Shown in pieces: positions 10,944-20,092 of a DNA stretch of 64,000 nucleotides (positions are counted from its first letter, which is position 1; every line of letters starts with the position of its first letter). The DNA is taken from positions 806,001-870,000 of the forward strand of contig CAVQNQ010000002.1 of assembly GCA_963714205.1 (NCBI GenBank), read 5' to 3'. This DNA is from CAVQNQ01 sp963714205 (lineage in GTDB: Bacteria > Acidobacteriota > Terriglobia > Bryobacterales > Bryobacteraceae). A program made the position numbers and the translations under genes. The notes under the pieces were generated by a model, which saw nothing but the letters and a program-made list of their open reading frames with translations, was not told the DNA's origin and ran no database searches.

Positions 10944-11717
10944 CTAGCTCCGGGAGAGGACGCAGGCGCGGCGGAGGCCGATCAAGGGAAGGTCGGGCAC
11001 GAAGGAATCGAAGAGCCGCTCGCCCTCAAAGAGACGGCCGAACGCACCGGTTGCCACGATCGCGGGCTGGTCGCTCGCGAAGTGGGCTGCGGTGACGCGG
11101 GCGGCGAGGGATTCGACGGCCGCCGCCGTGCCGTAATCGAGCCCCGCCTGAATGCTCTCCACGGTGGACCGGCCCAGAACCTCCGCCGGCCGTAGAATCT
11201 CCACCGCCGGAAGGCGCGCCGTGCGGGAATCCAAAGCGGCCATGGACATGTGAACGCCCGGCATGATGATCCCGCCGAGATACTCCTTCTCCTTGTTCAC
11301 GGCGCACAGCGTGGTCGCGGTGCCGAAATCGACGATGATCAGGTTGCGGCCCGGAAACAGAGCGAGTGCCCCGATGGCATTGGCGATCTTATCGGCGCCG
11401 ACCTCCAGAGGATTGCGGTAGCGGATCTTCAAGCCGGTCTTCGCGCCGGGCCGCAGGAGAAACGGATCGAAGCCGAAATACTTCTGGAAACAGCTCCGCA
11501 AGGAGTGCAGCACGTCGGGCACGACGGAGCAGATGGATGCCATCTCGATGCAACGCGGATCGATCTCCTTCTCGCGAAGCACGCCGCGGAAGAAGATTCC
11601 ATATTCATCCGAGGAAGCCCGGACGCTCGACGTCCGCCGGAAGGTCGTCTGCAAACGCTCGCCGTCGTAGACTCCGCCGAAGATCTGGCTGTTTCCGATG
11701 TCAAGACAGAGCAGCAT
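10944..11717 (-). CDS. coaX: Type III pantothenate kinase
   Basis: Phosphorylates pantothenate, the first step from vitamin B5 to coenzyme A; the type III enzymes are not feedback-inhibited by CoA. The 257-residue protein has the ASKHA-fold motifs of CoaX: LCLDIGNSQIFGG at the N-terminus, NPLEVGADKIANAIGA, IVDFGTATTL and GGIIMPGVHMS. It is the last gene of a panB-panC-coaX operon, and its start lies 17 bases inside panC, so the three are very likely co-translated. The order covers pantoate formation, pantothenate formation and its phosphorylation. Confidence 0.95.
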   Translation of the reverse strand: MLLCLDIGNSQIFGGVYDGERLQTTFRRTSSVRASSDEYGIFFRGVLREKEIDPRCIEMASICSVVPDVLHSLRSCFQKYFGFDPFLLRPGAKTGLKIRYRNPLEVGADKIANAIGALALFPGRNLIIVDFGTATTLCAVNKEKEYLGGIIMPGVHMSMAALDSRTARLPAVEILRPAEVLGRSTVESIQAGLDYGTAAAVESLAARVTAAHFASDQPAIVATGAFGRLFEGERLFDSFVPDLPLIGLRRACVLSRS

Positions 11718-12498
11718 CGCCGTCTCCGGTTTCGTGGCTCGGGAGGGGCACGTTGTCGATGAGCCGCACGCCCTCGATGAAGGCCGCTGCCAGCCTGCGC
11801 CCCCATTCTTCTTCGACGTAGTCCACGCGGAAGCCTTCGGCTTCGAGCCGTGACCTTGCCTCAGCGGCGGTCGCGGCGGTGGTCAGCGCGCGGAAGATCA
11901 GGGCGGCCTTTTCCCGCGCGGCGGCGGAGAGAAGCGCGTTTCGCGAGCTGGCCGCGAGACCGGATGGCTCGCGTACGGTGGGGCAGGGGACGATCTCGGT
12001 GGGGATGAAGAACTCCGCGGCCATCTCCGTGACGATCCGCAATTGCTGATAATCCTTCTCGCCAAAGTAGGCGCGGCGCGCGCGGACCAGGTTCAGCAGC
12101 TTCAATACGATGGTCATGACGCCCTGGAGAGAGCCGGGGCGGAAGGCGCCCTCCATGGTGGTGGTCAGACTATCCGCCTCTACGCGGAAGCGGTACCCAT
12201 GCGGATAGAAGTCCGAGGCGGGCGCGAGGATGATTTCGTCGGTTCCGAGGCCCTCGAGAAGAGCGAGGTCGCTCTCGAGAGTGCGGGGGTAGCGTTCGAG
12301 ATCCCTGGGATCGTTGAACTGCGCCGGGTTGACGAAGATGCTGACCACCACGGCTTCGTTTTCCGCGCGGCACCGCTCCACCAGAGAGGCGTGGCCGCGA
12401 TGCAGCGCCCCCATGGTGGGGACAAAACCGATGGCGCGGCCGGAGAGGGCGCCCTCGCGCCGGCAGATCCATTGCTCAATGGTTCGCGAAATGTGCAT
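11701..12498 (-). CDS. panC: Pantothenate synthetase (pantoate--beta-alanine ligase)
   Basis: Joins pantoate and beta-alanine using ATP to give pantothenate. The nucleotidyltransferase-type motifs are visible: FVPTMGALHRGHASL (HxGH), VVSIFVNPAQF, FGEKDYQQL and RNALLS. At 265 residues it is slightly shorter than many PanC proteins (~280). It begins directly against the panB stop codon (12499) and overlaps coaX at its 3' end. Confidence 0.95.
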   Translation of the reverse strand: MHISRTIEQWICRREGALSGRAIGFVPTMGALHRGHASLVERCRAENEAVVVSIFVNPAQFNDPRDLERYPRTLESDLALLEGLGTDEIILAPASDFYPHGYRFRVEADSLTTTMEGAFRPGSLQGVMTIVLKLLNLVRARRAYFGEKDYQQLRIVTEMAAEFFIPTEIVPCPTVREPSGLAASSRNALLSAAAREKAALIFRALTTAATAAEARSRLEAEGFRVDYVEEEWGRRLAAAFIEGVRLIDNVPLPSHETGDGDAALS

Positions 12499-13287
12499 TC
12501 AGGAGTAGCTCTCTTCCTCGGCGGGAAAGGCGCCGGTTTTGACCGCGCGATCGAAGCCGGAGACGGCGTCCCGTATGACGCGCGCGCCGTCCAGGAAAGG
12601 GCGCGCGAAGCGGGCTTGGAATTCGGGATTCATGCCCAGGAGATCCTGCAGCACGAGGATCTGGCCGTCGCACCCGGCGCCCGCGCCGATGCCGATAGTG
12701 GGGATGCGGAGCGAGCCGCCGATCTCGCGGGCGAGTTCCGCGGGAATGCACTCGAGAACGATGGCAAACGCGCCGAGTTCCTGGAGGAGGGCCGCATCGC
12801 GGGCGATCTCGCGGGCGGCTTCCGCGTTGCGCCCCTGCACGCGGAAGCCGCCGTATGCGTGAACGGATTGGGGCTGAAGGCCCACATGGCCCATGACTGG
12901 AATTCCGCTCTCGACCATCCGCTGAATGGCATCCGCGTGCCCCTGGACGCCTTCCAGTTTGACGGCGTGAGCGCCCGCCCGCATCAGCACCGCGGCGGCA
13001 TCGAGAGCCGCCGCGACCCCTTTTCGAAACGATAGAAAGGGCATGTCGGCGACCACGAATTTACCCGCGGCGCCGCGCGCGACGGCCGCGGTGTGGAGGC
13101 GCATGAGCGCGAGGGTGACCGAAAGCGTCGAGGAATAGCCGTGCATGACCATGCCGGCGCTATCCCCGACGAGAATGCCGTCGATAGCGGTTTGGGAGAG
13201 GATGCGCGCGAAGGTATAGTCGTAGCACGTAACCATGGAGAGCTTGCGGCCCTCGGCCTTCGCGCGAAAAAAATCGGTCGCGGACAT
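12499..13287 (-). CDS. panB: 3-methyl-2-oxobutanoate hydroxymethyltransferase
   Basis: Transfers a hydroxymethyl group from methylene-tetrahydrofolate to alpha-ketoisovalerate, giving ketopantoate. Metal and substrate motifs visible: TCYDYTFARI, VGDSAGMVMHG, VKLEGV and MGHVGLQPQSVHAYGG. Length (262) is normal. GAGGTGAG just upstream of the start is a good ribosome binding site. It is the first gene of panB-panC-coaX. No panE or panD gene is in the window. Confidence 0.95.
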   Translation of the reverse strand: MSATDFFRAKAEGRKLSMVTCYDYTFARILSQTAIDGILVGDSAGMVMHGYSSTLSVTLALMRLHTAAVARGAAGKFVVADMPFLSFRKGVAAALDAAAVLMRAGAHAVKLEGVQGHADAIQRMVESGIPVMGHVGLQPQSVHAYGGFRVQGRNAEAAREIARDAALLQELGAFAIVLECIPAELAREIGGSLRIPTIGIGAGAGCDGQILVLQDLLGMNPEFQARFARPFLDGARVIRDAVSGFDRAVKTGAFPAEEESYS

Positions 13288-13464
13288 GGCTCACCTCGCG
13301 GAAAGAGCGGATAAGTTCAAGCGGAATGTTAGTGGGGTGTGAGAATCGTTCGGCATCGCCTTGGTACCTGTCGAAAGCACGATCAAGTCCCGGACTTACA
13401 TGCGGCTCTGAAGCCGGCGGTCTTACTCCTCGTCGCCGCCATCGCTGGTCGGCGCGCAGAAGTA

Positions 13465-14169
13465 TTATACCAAGGAGGCTGGAGCGGGAAGTGAATCAGC
13501 CGGCCCCGGCGCGACCAGAATACAGTTGGCTAACTCGTTGCTGAGGCGGATCGGGTTCGTGCCATCGGCCAGACGAACCGCCAGCGAAGCCGCGGAGTTC
13601 TTTTGCTCGACGGTCAACGTAATTCCGGGCAGTAACCCCAGCCGCTCCAATTCGCGGAGAGCGGCGGCGCTGCGGTCGGAAACACTGCTGATGGTCGCGG
13701 GCGTCTGGAGAGGCCATCGCGCGAGCGGCACTTCCGCCCGGCGCACGCCGAATTCATGCTTCCGCGGAATCACATGCCCGTGCGGGTCCGTTTCGGGATC
13801 GCCTAAAACGGCCGCCATCCGATCCTCAAACCGTTCCGAAATGAAGTGCTCCAGCCGTTCGGCTTCGTCGTGCACTTCATCCCAGGAGTACTTCAGCACG
13901 TCATGAAGGAACAACTCCAGCAGCCGGTGGTGCCTGACCAGTTCCCACGCCCGCTGTTCACCGGCAGGGGTCAGCCGGACGCCGCGGTGCTTCTCATAGC
14001 GCACCATGGCCGGGCGCTGCGCCGCGAGCTTCTGGAGCATTCCCGTCACCGAAGCCGTGCGGACGCCCAGCCTGCCAGCCAGAGCGTTCGTCGTCGCCGG
14101 CGAGTTCTCCGCGCCGCCCAACTCGAGGATGGCTTTCAAGTAGTTGTCCACGGACTCCGAAGTGGTCAT
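13465..14169 (-). CDS. MntR/DtxR-family metal-dependent transcriptional regulator
   Basis: Manganese- or iron-responsive repressor. The N-terminal winged helix is recognisable from TTSESVDNYLKAI through RLGVRTASVTGMLQKL and RGVRLTPAGEQ. The metal-binding and dimerisation region follows, with HHRLLELFLHDVL, EVHDEAERLEHFIS and DPHGHVIP, and the C-terminus resembles a FeoA/SH3-like domain. ATG 14169 starts in register with family members (MTTSES); a GTG at 14190 would add seven residues. Neither has a clear ribosome binding site, so a leaderless transcript is possible. No metal transporter is adjacent, so its target is not evident. Confidence 0.9.
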   Translation of the reverse strand: MTTSESVDNYLKAILELGGAENSPATTNALAGRLGVRTASVTGMLQKLAAQRPAMVRYEKHRGVRLTPAGEQRAWELVRHHRLLELFLHDVLKYSWDEVHDEAERLEHFISERFEDRMAAVLGDPETDPHGHVIPRKHEFGVRRAEVPLARWPLQTPATISSVSDRSAAALRELERLGLLPGITLTVEQKNSAASLAVRLADGTNPIRLSNELANCILVAPGPADSLPAPASLV

Positions 14170-14301
14170 CGGGTTTGTTTTAGGCGGCACTAATTACGAG
14201 GGTATGCGGCTTCCCGGCATTTTGCAAGCGCAAACCCGAGAATGTGCGGACGCGAACACGGATTGTTGCAACACCAGCGCCATCCCTGCTATCTATTAGC
14301 C

Positions 14302-17300
14302 ATGCCTAATTTTGGCGCGATGGCCCGTTTCTTCTTCCTCATCGGTTGCCTGGCGTCCCCGGCGGGCTTTCTGCCGCGTCTTCTCGCGCAGGGAGAGACG
14401 ACCAGCGCCATTGTGGGAACGGTGGCCGACCCCAGCGGAGGCGCCATAGCCGGCGCCGCGGTAACGATCGTCAGCACCGAGTCCGGATCGAAACGCAGCG
14501 CCGTGACGGATGAGGATGGCCGGTTCAGTTTTCCGCAGTTGAAGCCGGGCCCGTATGCCGTTACCGCCGAGGCGGTCGGCTTTGACCCGCAGACCAGTAG
14601 CGCGGTTTCCGCGGGTCTCGGGCAGAAACAGACGGTCAACTTCACCCTGAAGCTGGCCGCGGCCAAAGGAACGGTGACCGTGACCGGCGAGGAGCCGCTG
14701 GTCAATCCGGAAAACCCCAACACCGCTACGACGCTGAGCGCGCAGGCATTGGAGGACCTTCCGAACCCGGGCGGCGATATGACCTACCCGTTGCAATTCG
14801 CGGCGGGCGCTTTGATCAACACCGCGGGCAGTGGCAATGATTTCGTCGGCGGCACGAACGGCTATGGCAATGTGCAATTCAACGGGCTGCCGGCCCTGTC
14901 CAATGGCTACATCGTGGATGGCCTGGAAACCAACGATCCGCTCACGAATCTCAACAGCGGGCTCTCGACAAATCTGGTGCTGGGTCTTAACTCCATAGCG
15001 GAGGTGACGGTGAATACGCTTTCCTACACCGTGGACCAGGGCCGATATGGGGCGTCGCAAGTCAACTACGTTACCAAATCCGGGACCAACCAGTTTCACG
15101 GAAATCTCTACGAGCTCTGGAATGGATCGAAGTTCAACGCCGCCGATTTCTTCACCAACGCCACCCCGGGAAATCAGAAGCCGCGCTCCACGGTCAACCA
15201 TTTCGGCGGCAGCTTGGGCGGGCCGATCCTTCACGACAAGCTGTTCTTCTTCTTCGACAGTGAATGGGTGCGCATCGCTCTGCCCATCGTCTCCGCCGTC
15301 ACAGTTCCGACGCCGGCCTTTCAGAAATACGTTCTCCAGCAACTGCCGCTCGGCGGCACGGACTCCATAACCGGGTCCACCTATCAGCCGGCGCCCCAAC
15401 TCGTCCCCTTCTATCAGAAAATGTTCAGCCTGTACGGGAACACGGCGGGCACGCCGCTGGCGATTCTCGGCTGCCCATTCAACAGCGACGGCGGTCCTGC
15501 CCTGGGATATCCTCCCAACGGCAACGGTTGCGGCAATCGCCAGAGCATCTCGCACTCCAGCGACGATCACGAACAAGTCGAGACCGCCCGGATCGATTAC
15601 AACATCGATGGGAACAACACCACGTGGTACCGCTTTCAGGCCGATACCGGCGTGCAGGCTGCCTATACCGACCCGATCAATCCCCTGTTCGATTCGGTCT
15701 CGCCGCAACCGCTTTACTCTTTTGCATCCGGCTATACGCACGTCTTCTCCTCGAAGCTGGTGAACTACTTCAATCCGGCCTTCTCCTGGTACGAAAGCCT
15801 CTTCGGCCCAGCGGATTTGCAGAAGACGCTGGCGGCATTCCCCATCGTGCTCCAGGGCAGCGGCTCGAACGCACCGTTTACAACGCTCGGCGGCATGGAC
15901 AATAACTGGGTGCAAGGCCGACGCGCGACTCGTTTCTTCATTAACGACAACCTGGCATGGACCGCGGGTGCGCACGAGCTTCGCTTCGGAACCAACACGC
16001 GAATCTTCCGGCTGAACGATTACGACTTCGGCGAGGGCGCCGTTCCGCTGGTCACCTACACGACTCTGCCGCAATTCATCTACGGCGTGGCTTCCACCGC
16101 CACCAAGACATTTCCCGTCGCCAACTCGCAGCCTTACAATTTTCTGAATCTGGATCTCTACGCGCAGGACACCTGGAAAGTAACCTCAAGGCTCACCTGG
16201 ACATTCGGGATCCGCGCCACGGACAATTCAAACCCTCTCAACCCTCACGACGCGGTGGCGCGGCTGCCGGGGTCGTTCGCCTCGATCTCGCACGATGTAA
16301 ACCAGCCGCTGAGCGCAGCCATCCAGACCGGCCTTGGAAACATCTTCGCTTCCACGCCGCTCGCGATCTTGCAGCCCAGGACCGCGCTCGCCTGGCAGGC
16401 TACGCCGCGAACCGTGCTGCGAAGCGGCTTCGGTCTGTTCAGCGATCTCTTGCCCGGCAGCGTTGTCGATCTCGTCGGCGCCAATCCGCCGTACTCCCAA
16501 ACCTTTCAAGGGGGCCTTCTGGGAACCGTAGGTGGGACGGCCATTGCGCCGGGAGTGCCCGGCAGCGCGGTCGATGCGACGGCCGCCGCAAATCAGTTGT
16601 TCACCGCGGGCTTCCCCAAGGGGACTCTCTCCTGCGCATCGCCGCTCTCCAGCCCGAGCACCTGTCTGCAGCCGGTGGCCATCACGGCCGTGCCGGATGG
16701 AAAGCTGCACGCACCCTATTTCATGGAGTGGAGCCTGGCCCTCGAACACCAGATCGGCAACACCATCAATCTGCGGGCACAATACGTCGGCACACGCGCC
16801 GTGAACCAGCCGTATACCACGCAGGTCAACGGTTATCAGACGGTCTGCCAGGGCTGCTTTGCACCCTTCCCTTACGGCGCAGCCACGGATCCGAGATTCG
16901 GCGCCGTCACCCAGCTCAACACCGGTGCAAACAGCCATTACAATGCGCTGCAAACTACCGCCGAGAAGCGGCTCGGGCATGGATTCGAGGTCCAGGCGAA
17001 CTACACCTGGAGCCGCTGCATAGACACGGTCTCCAATGGCGGATTTCTGTCATTCTCCGCGGGAGGAATCCTCTCTCCCATTCCTGGCGATCTCGAGCGC
17101 GACCGGGGCCCTTGCGATTATGACGTGCGCCACAACCTTACCGCCAACTATGTGTATGAACTCCCCGTCAAGGTGCACGGTCATCTCGGGGCCGCGCTGA
17201 ATGGATGGCAGGTCTCCGGGACGTTCTTCTGGCATAGCGGCTTGCCCTTCTCGGTTTTGAGCGCGCCCTATTCCGCGGATGGAAACGGCATCGTGAATGG

Positions 17301-17787
17301 CAGCGGGCCGCAGTTCGCCAGCGTCGTCCCCGGCGTGCCCCTCTACGCGCACAATCCGATTCCCGGCGTCACCCAGCCCGGCACGATCCAGTGGCTGAAT
17401 CCGGATGCGTTCGTTTCTGCGATCGATCCAAGCACCGGAGCCTGCGCCGGCGGCGATACACCGAGCGGCTGCCAGTTTGGCAATCTGGGACGCAACGCTC
17501 TGCGGGGTCCCGATTTCACCTGGAGCGACTTCTACATCACGAAATGGTTCACGATCAGCGAGCGAGTGAAGTTGCGCATGGATGGCCAGTTCTTCAACCT
17601 GTTTAATCACCCCAACTTCGGACTCCCGGTGCTTGGCTACGCGGGTATTCCCGGCAAGCCTTCCACCGAGACGGGCTTTGGCTCGCTGACTTACACTACG
17701 TCGCCCCCAACCGGCCTGCTCGGAGTCGGCCTCGGTGGCGACAGCTCTCCGCGGATGATTGCGTTTCAGGCTCGTATGGAATTCTGA
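14302..17787 (+). CDS. TonB-dependent receptor with carboxypeptidase-regulatory-like domain (Oar-like)
   Basis: Outer-membrane protein of the large Oar-like class common in acidobacteria. A signal peptide ends near RLLAQGE. A carboxypeptidase-regulatory-like beta-sandwich follows (IVGTVADPSGGAIAGAAVTI, SFPQLKPGPYAV) at ~30-110, then a plug-like region and a long beta-barrel ending in the aromatic residue of ARMEF, the usual outer-membrane insertion signal. Length from ATG 14302 is 1161 residues, normal for the class. Other in-frame starts are 14242 and 14320; none has a good ribosome binding site. The secreted glycosidase gene begins 82 bases downstream, suggesting glycan uptake or processing. 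The substrate is unknown. Confidence 0.88.
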   Translation: MPNFGAMARFFFLIGCLASPAGFLPRLLAQGETTSAIVGTVADPSGGAIAGAAVTIVSTESGSKRSAVTDEDGRFSFPQLKPGPYAVTAEAVGFDPQTSSAVSAGLGQKQTVNFTLKLAAAKGTVTVTGEEPLVNPENPNTATTLSAQALEDLPNPGGDMTYPLQFAAGALINTAGSGNDFVGGTNGYGNVQFNGLPALSNGYIVDGLETNDPLTNLNSGLSTNLVLGLNSIAEVTVNTLSYTVDQGRYGASQVNYVTKSGTNQFHGNLYELWNGSKFNAADFFTNATPGNQKPRSTVNHFGGSLGGPILHDKLFFFFDSEWVRIALPIVSAVTVPTPAFQKYVLQQLPLGGTDSITGSTYQPAPQLVPFYQKMFSLYGNTAGTPLAILGCPFNSDGGPALGYPPNGNGCGNRQSISHSSDDHEQVETARIDYNIDGNNTTWYRFQADTGVQAAYTDPINPLFDSVSPQPLYSFASGYTHVFSSKLVNYFNPAFSWYESLFGPADLQKTLAAFPIVLQGSGSNAPFTTLGGMDNNWVQGRRATRFFINDNLAWTAGAHELRFGTNTRIFRLNDYDFGEGAVPLVTYTTLPQFIYGVASTATKTFPVANSQPYNFLNLDLYAQDTWKVTSRLTWTFGIRATDNSNPLNPHDAVARLPGSFASISHDVNQPLSAAIQTGLGNIFASTPLAILQPRTALAWQATPRTVLRSGFGLFSDLLPGSVVDLVGANPPYSQTFQGGLLGTVGGTAIAPGVPGSAVDATAAANQLFTAGFPKGTLSCASPLSSPSTCLQPVAITAVPDGKLHAPYFMEWSLALEHQIGNTINLRAQYVGTRAVNQPYTTQVNGYQTVCQGCFAPFPYGAATDPRFGAVTQLNTGANSHYNALQTTAEKRLGHGFEVQANYTWSRCIDTVSNGGFLSFSAGGILSPIPGDLERDRGPCDYDVRHNLTANYVYELPVKVHGHLGAALNGWQVSGTFFWHSGLPFSVLSAPYSADGNGIVNGSGPQFASVVPGVPLYAHNPIPGVTQPGTIQWLNPDAFVSAIDPSTGACAGGDTPSGCQFGNLGRNALRGPDFTWSDFYITKWFTISERVKLRMDGQFFNLFNHPNFGLPVLGYAGIPGKPSTETGFGSLTYTTSPPTGLLGVGLGGDSSPRMIAFQARMEF

Positions 17788-17869
17788 GGCTCTCCAGCAG
17801 AAGACTCCGCGGTGTGGTTCGGGGTCCCTAGCGCTACTCACAGCCCTATTCTGGGTTAAACGCATAGAG

Positions 17870-20035
17870 ATGACCAGATTTGCCCTCGGGATCTGCTTAA
17901 TCGCCGGCTGTTTCACCGCCGCCGCGCAGGTTTCCGCGACCATCGATATCGACACCACGCATACCACCCCGCTCAACGCAAATTTCAGCGGATTCAACGA
18001 TGAGGTAGTCTTCCCAGCCGAATACTACGACTACCGCCTCAATAACCTGGCTGCGCAGCTTTCGCCGGGCTGGGTGCGCTATCCCAGCGGCCTCTTCAGC
18101 GACGCCTTCGACTGGCGAACCGGCCTGATGGTGGCCGCATGGGCCGCTGAGTTTCCGGCCAATGACATGGACGCGCTTCTGAGCGAAGGGGTCCCGTGGG
18201 TGGCCGGCAAAGGCGGCGGTTCGTTCGTGGATGCCGGCATCCGCGCGAACTTCCTGGGGGCGAAGCTGATCGTGTGCGTTAACGTCTACACCGATACGCC
18301 CCAATCGGCCGGCGCGATGGCCGCCTTCGCCAAGGCGAACCACATTCCGGTGGCGGTTTGGGAGCTGGGTAACGAGCCGTATTTGATGCCTTCGTTCTTC
18401 TCCTCCGGCGCCGACTACGTGACCAAGGTCGAGCCTTACCGCGACGCCATCAAGGCGGCCGATCCCGATGCCGTGGTGGCGGTTTTCTTCCAGGATGCGG
18501 GCGATACCAATGCCAATCCGCCGTGGGACCAGGCCATCGCGAATTTCTCCAACAAATACTGGGATGCCGTGACCTTTCACCATTATCCCCAGCAGACCGC
18601 GACCACCTTCACGCAAGCGATGTTGGATGACAATGGCGTGCTGGCTACCAAATCGAACGCTTTCGTGACGGGCTATCTCGCGACCGTGAATCCGGCGGGA
18701 ACCAGGTTCCTGATTTCGGAGTTCCTGCCCTCGAACGACGGGCTGGGAACCGGGACTTCCCTCACCGATGGCACGCTGTACGGCGCGGTCTACGCCGCGG
18801 AGTATGTGATGCGCATGTCCGCGGTGCCTTCGATGCTCCACGTCGGGCCGCATGCGCTCACCGGAACGCGGGGAGTCTATGCGGCCACCACGCACTACAA
18901 CGACGTGGCCGCGGCGGCGGCCGAAGGAACTTCGATCGACACGCTCTCGCTCGATTTCAGCTTTTACACAACCGCGCAGCCCTTGGGGGTCGCCGTGCTG
19001 AACGGGGTCCTGCGAAACGCCACCGCGGTGGATTCAACCACCGTGACCGGCGGGGCCACCGTGACTGCCACAGGCGCGGGCCAGATTCCGGCTCTCTACG
19101 CGCAGGCCTACGGAACCGCTACGGGCCAGCAGAGCGTCGTGATCTCGAATAAAAGCGCCACGCCGCAGCAGGTGACGATCCGGCTGAACGGAAGCGCCGT
19201 ATCCGGAACGCTGGCCATCCAGTTTATCGGCGGCGCCGACCCATCGGCGGTCAACACCGCGGCGAATCCGAATACCGTCGCGATCCAGACCGCCACGTCG
19301 GCCAACCCGGTGACGGTGCCCGCCTACAGCGTGGTGCGCGTGGATCTGAACGCGCCGGCCGTGGCCACGCCGGTCAACAGCGCGAGTTACGCCGCGGGGC
19401 CCGTGGCGCCGGATGAGATCGTCACCCTGTTTGGACCGTGGAGCGCATCCAATTTCACCTCGATTGCCGTTCGCATCACCGATAGCGCGGGCAACTCGCA
19501 GGTCGCGCCGGGCTTTGCCGTCTCAGCGGGGCTGGCCAGCATTGTATTGCCCGAAGGGCTGGCAGCAGGACCGGCCAATTTCACCGTGCTAAGTGGATCG
19601 GCCACACTGGCGACAGGTTCGATGACAATCGCCGGCTCCGCTTCCGGGCTCTTCAGCATGAACTCGGATGGCGCGGGCGCGGCTGCCGCATTAGCATTTC
19701 GATTCAGCGCGACCAGCCAGGTGACGCCCGAAACGGCCTTCTCCTGCGACCCGTCCGCGGCCAGAAGTTGTCTGCCTGTGCCCTTGAGCTTGGGCAGCGC
19801 TACCGACACGCTCTGGGTATCTCTTTACGGCACGGGAATTCGCGGCGCGGCCTCGGTCCAGTGCTTCGTAGCCGGCCAGAGCGTCACCGTGCAGTATGCC
19901 GGCGCAGCCTCCACGCCGGGGCTCGACCAGGTGAACATCGCGATTCCGCGCAGCCTCGCGGGCACCGGCCATGTGTTGGTTTACCTGGTGGCCGATGGCG
20001 CGGCCTCCAACGCCGTTAGCCTGAGCATTCAGTGA
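17870..20035 (+). CDS. Secreted clan GH-A glycoside hydrolase-like protein with Solibacter C-terminal domain
   Basis: Probably an extracytoplasmic carbohydrate-active enzyme. A signal peptide (MTRFALGICLIAGCFTAAAQ) precedes a TIM-barrel-like region. The clan GH-A signatures are VWELGNEPY (Glu ~169, acid/base) and FLISEFLPSNDG (Glu ~284, nucleophile), a layout like GH39/GH51/GH79. After a beta-sandwich at ~380-490, the C-terminal ~220 residues (PVNSASYAAGPVAPDEIVTL, ASVQCFVAGQSVTVQYAGAA, LDQVNIAIP) match the TIGR03437-type Solibacter C-terminal domain. ATG 17870 was chosen because it starts the signal peptide; the frame itself is open back to 17759, inside the receptor gene. Exact glycosidase family and substrate cannot be fixed by eye. 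Confidence 0.75.
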   Translation: MTRFALGICLIAGCFTAAAQVSATIDIDTTHTTPLNANFSGFNDEVVFPAEYYDYRLNNLAAQLSPGWVRYPSGLFSDAFDWRTGLMVAAWAAEFPANDMDALLSEGVPWVAGKGGGSFVDAGIRANFLGAKLIVCVNVYTDTPQSAGAMAAFAKANHIPVAVWELGNEPYLMPSFFSSGADYVTKVEPYRDAIKAADPDAVVAVFFQDAGDTNANPPWDQAIANFSNKYWDAVTFHHYPQQTATTFTQAMLDDNGVLATKSNAFVTGYLATVNPAGTRFLISEFLPSNDGLGTGTSLTDGTLYGAVYAAEYVMRMSAVPSMLHVGPHALTGTRGVYAATTHYNDVAAAAAEGTSIDTLSLDFSFYTTAQPLGVAVLNGVLRNATAVDSTTVTGGATVTATGAGQIPALYAQAYGTATGQQSVVISNKSATPQQVTIRLNGSAVSGTLAIQFIGGADPSAVNTAANPNTVAIQTATSANPVTVPAYSVVRVDLNAPAVATPVNSASYAAGPVAPDEIVTLFGPWSASNFTSIAVRITDSAGNSQVAPGFAVSAGLASIVLPEGLAAGPANFTVLSGSATLATGSMTIAGSASGLFSMNSDGAGAAAALAFRFSATSQVTPETAFSCDPSAARSCLPVPLSLGSATDTLWVSLYGTGIRGAASVQCFVAGQSVTVQYAGAASTPGLDQVNIAIPRSLAGTGHVLVYLVADGAASNAVSLSIQ

Positions 20036-20092
20036 CCGGCATCCTCACGCGAGGTTTATGAGAGAATCACTGTTAACCGCCGTCCATCTCCC

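Noticed and set aside
14296..16074. Long minus-strand frame inside the TonB receptor gene
   Set aside because: It has no family motifs and shares the third-position GC bias of the opposite strand; it is a shadow frame.
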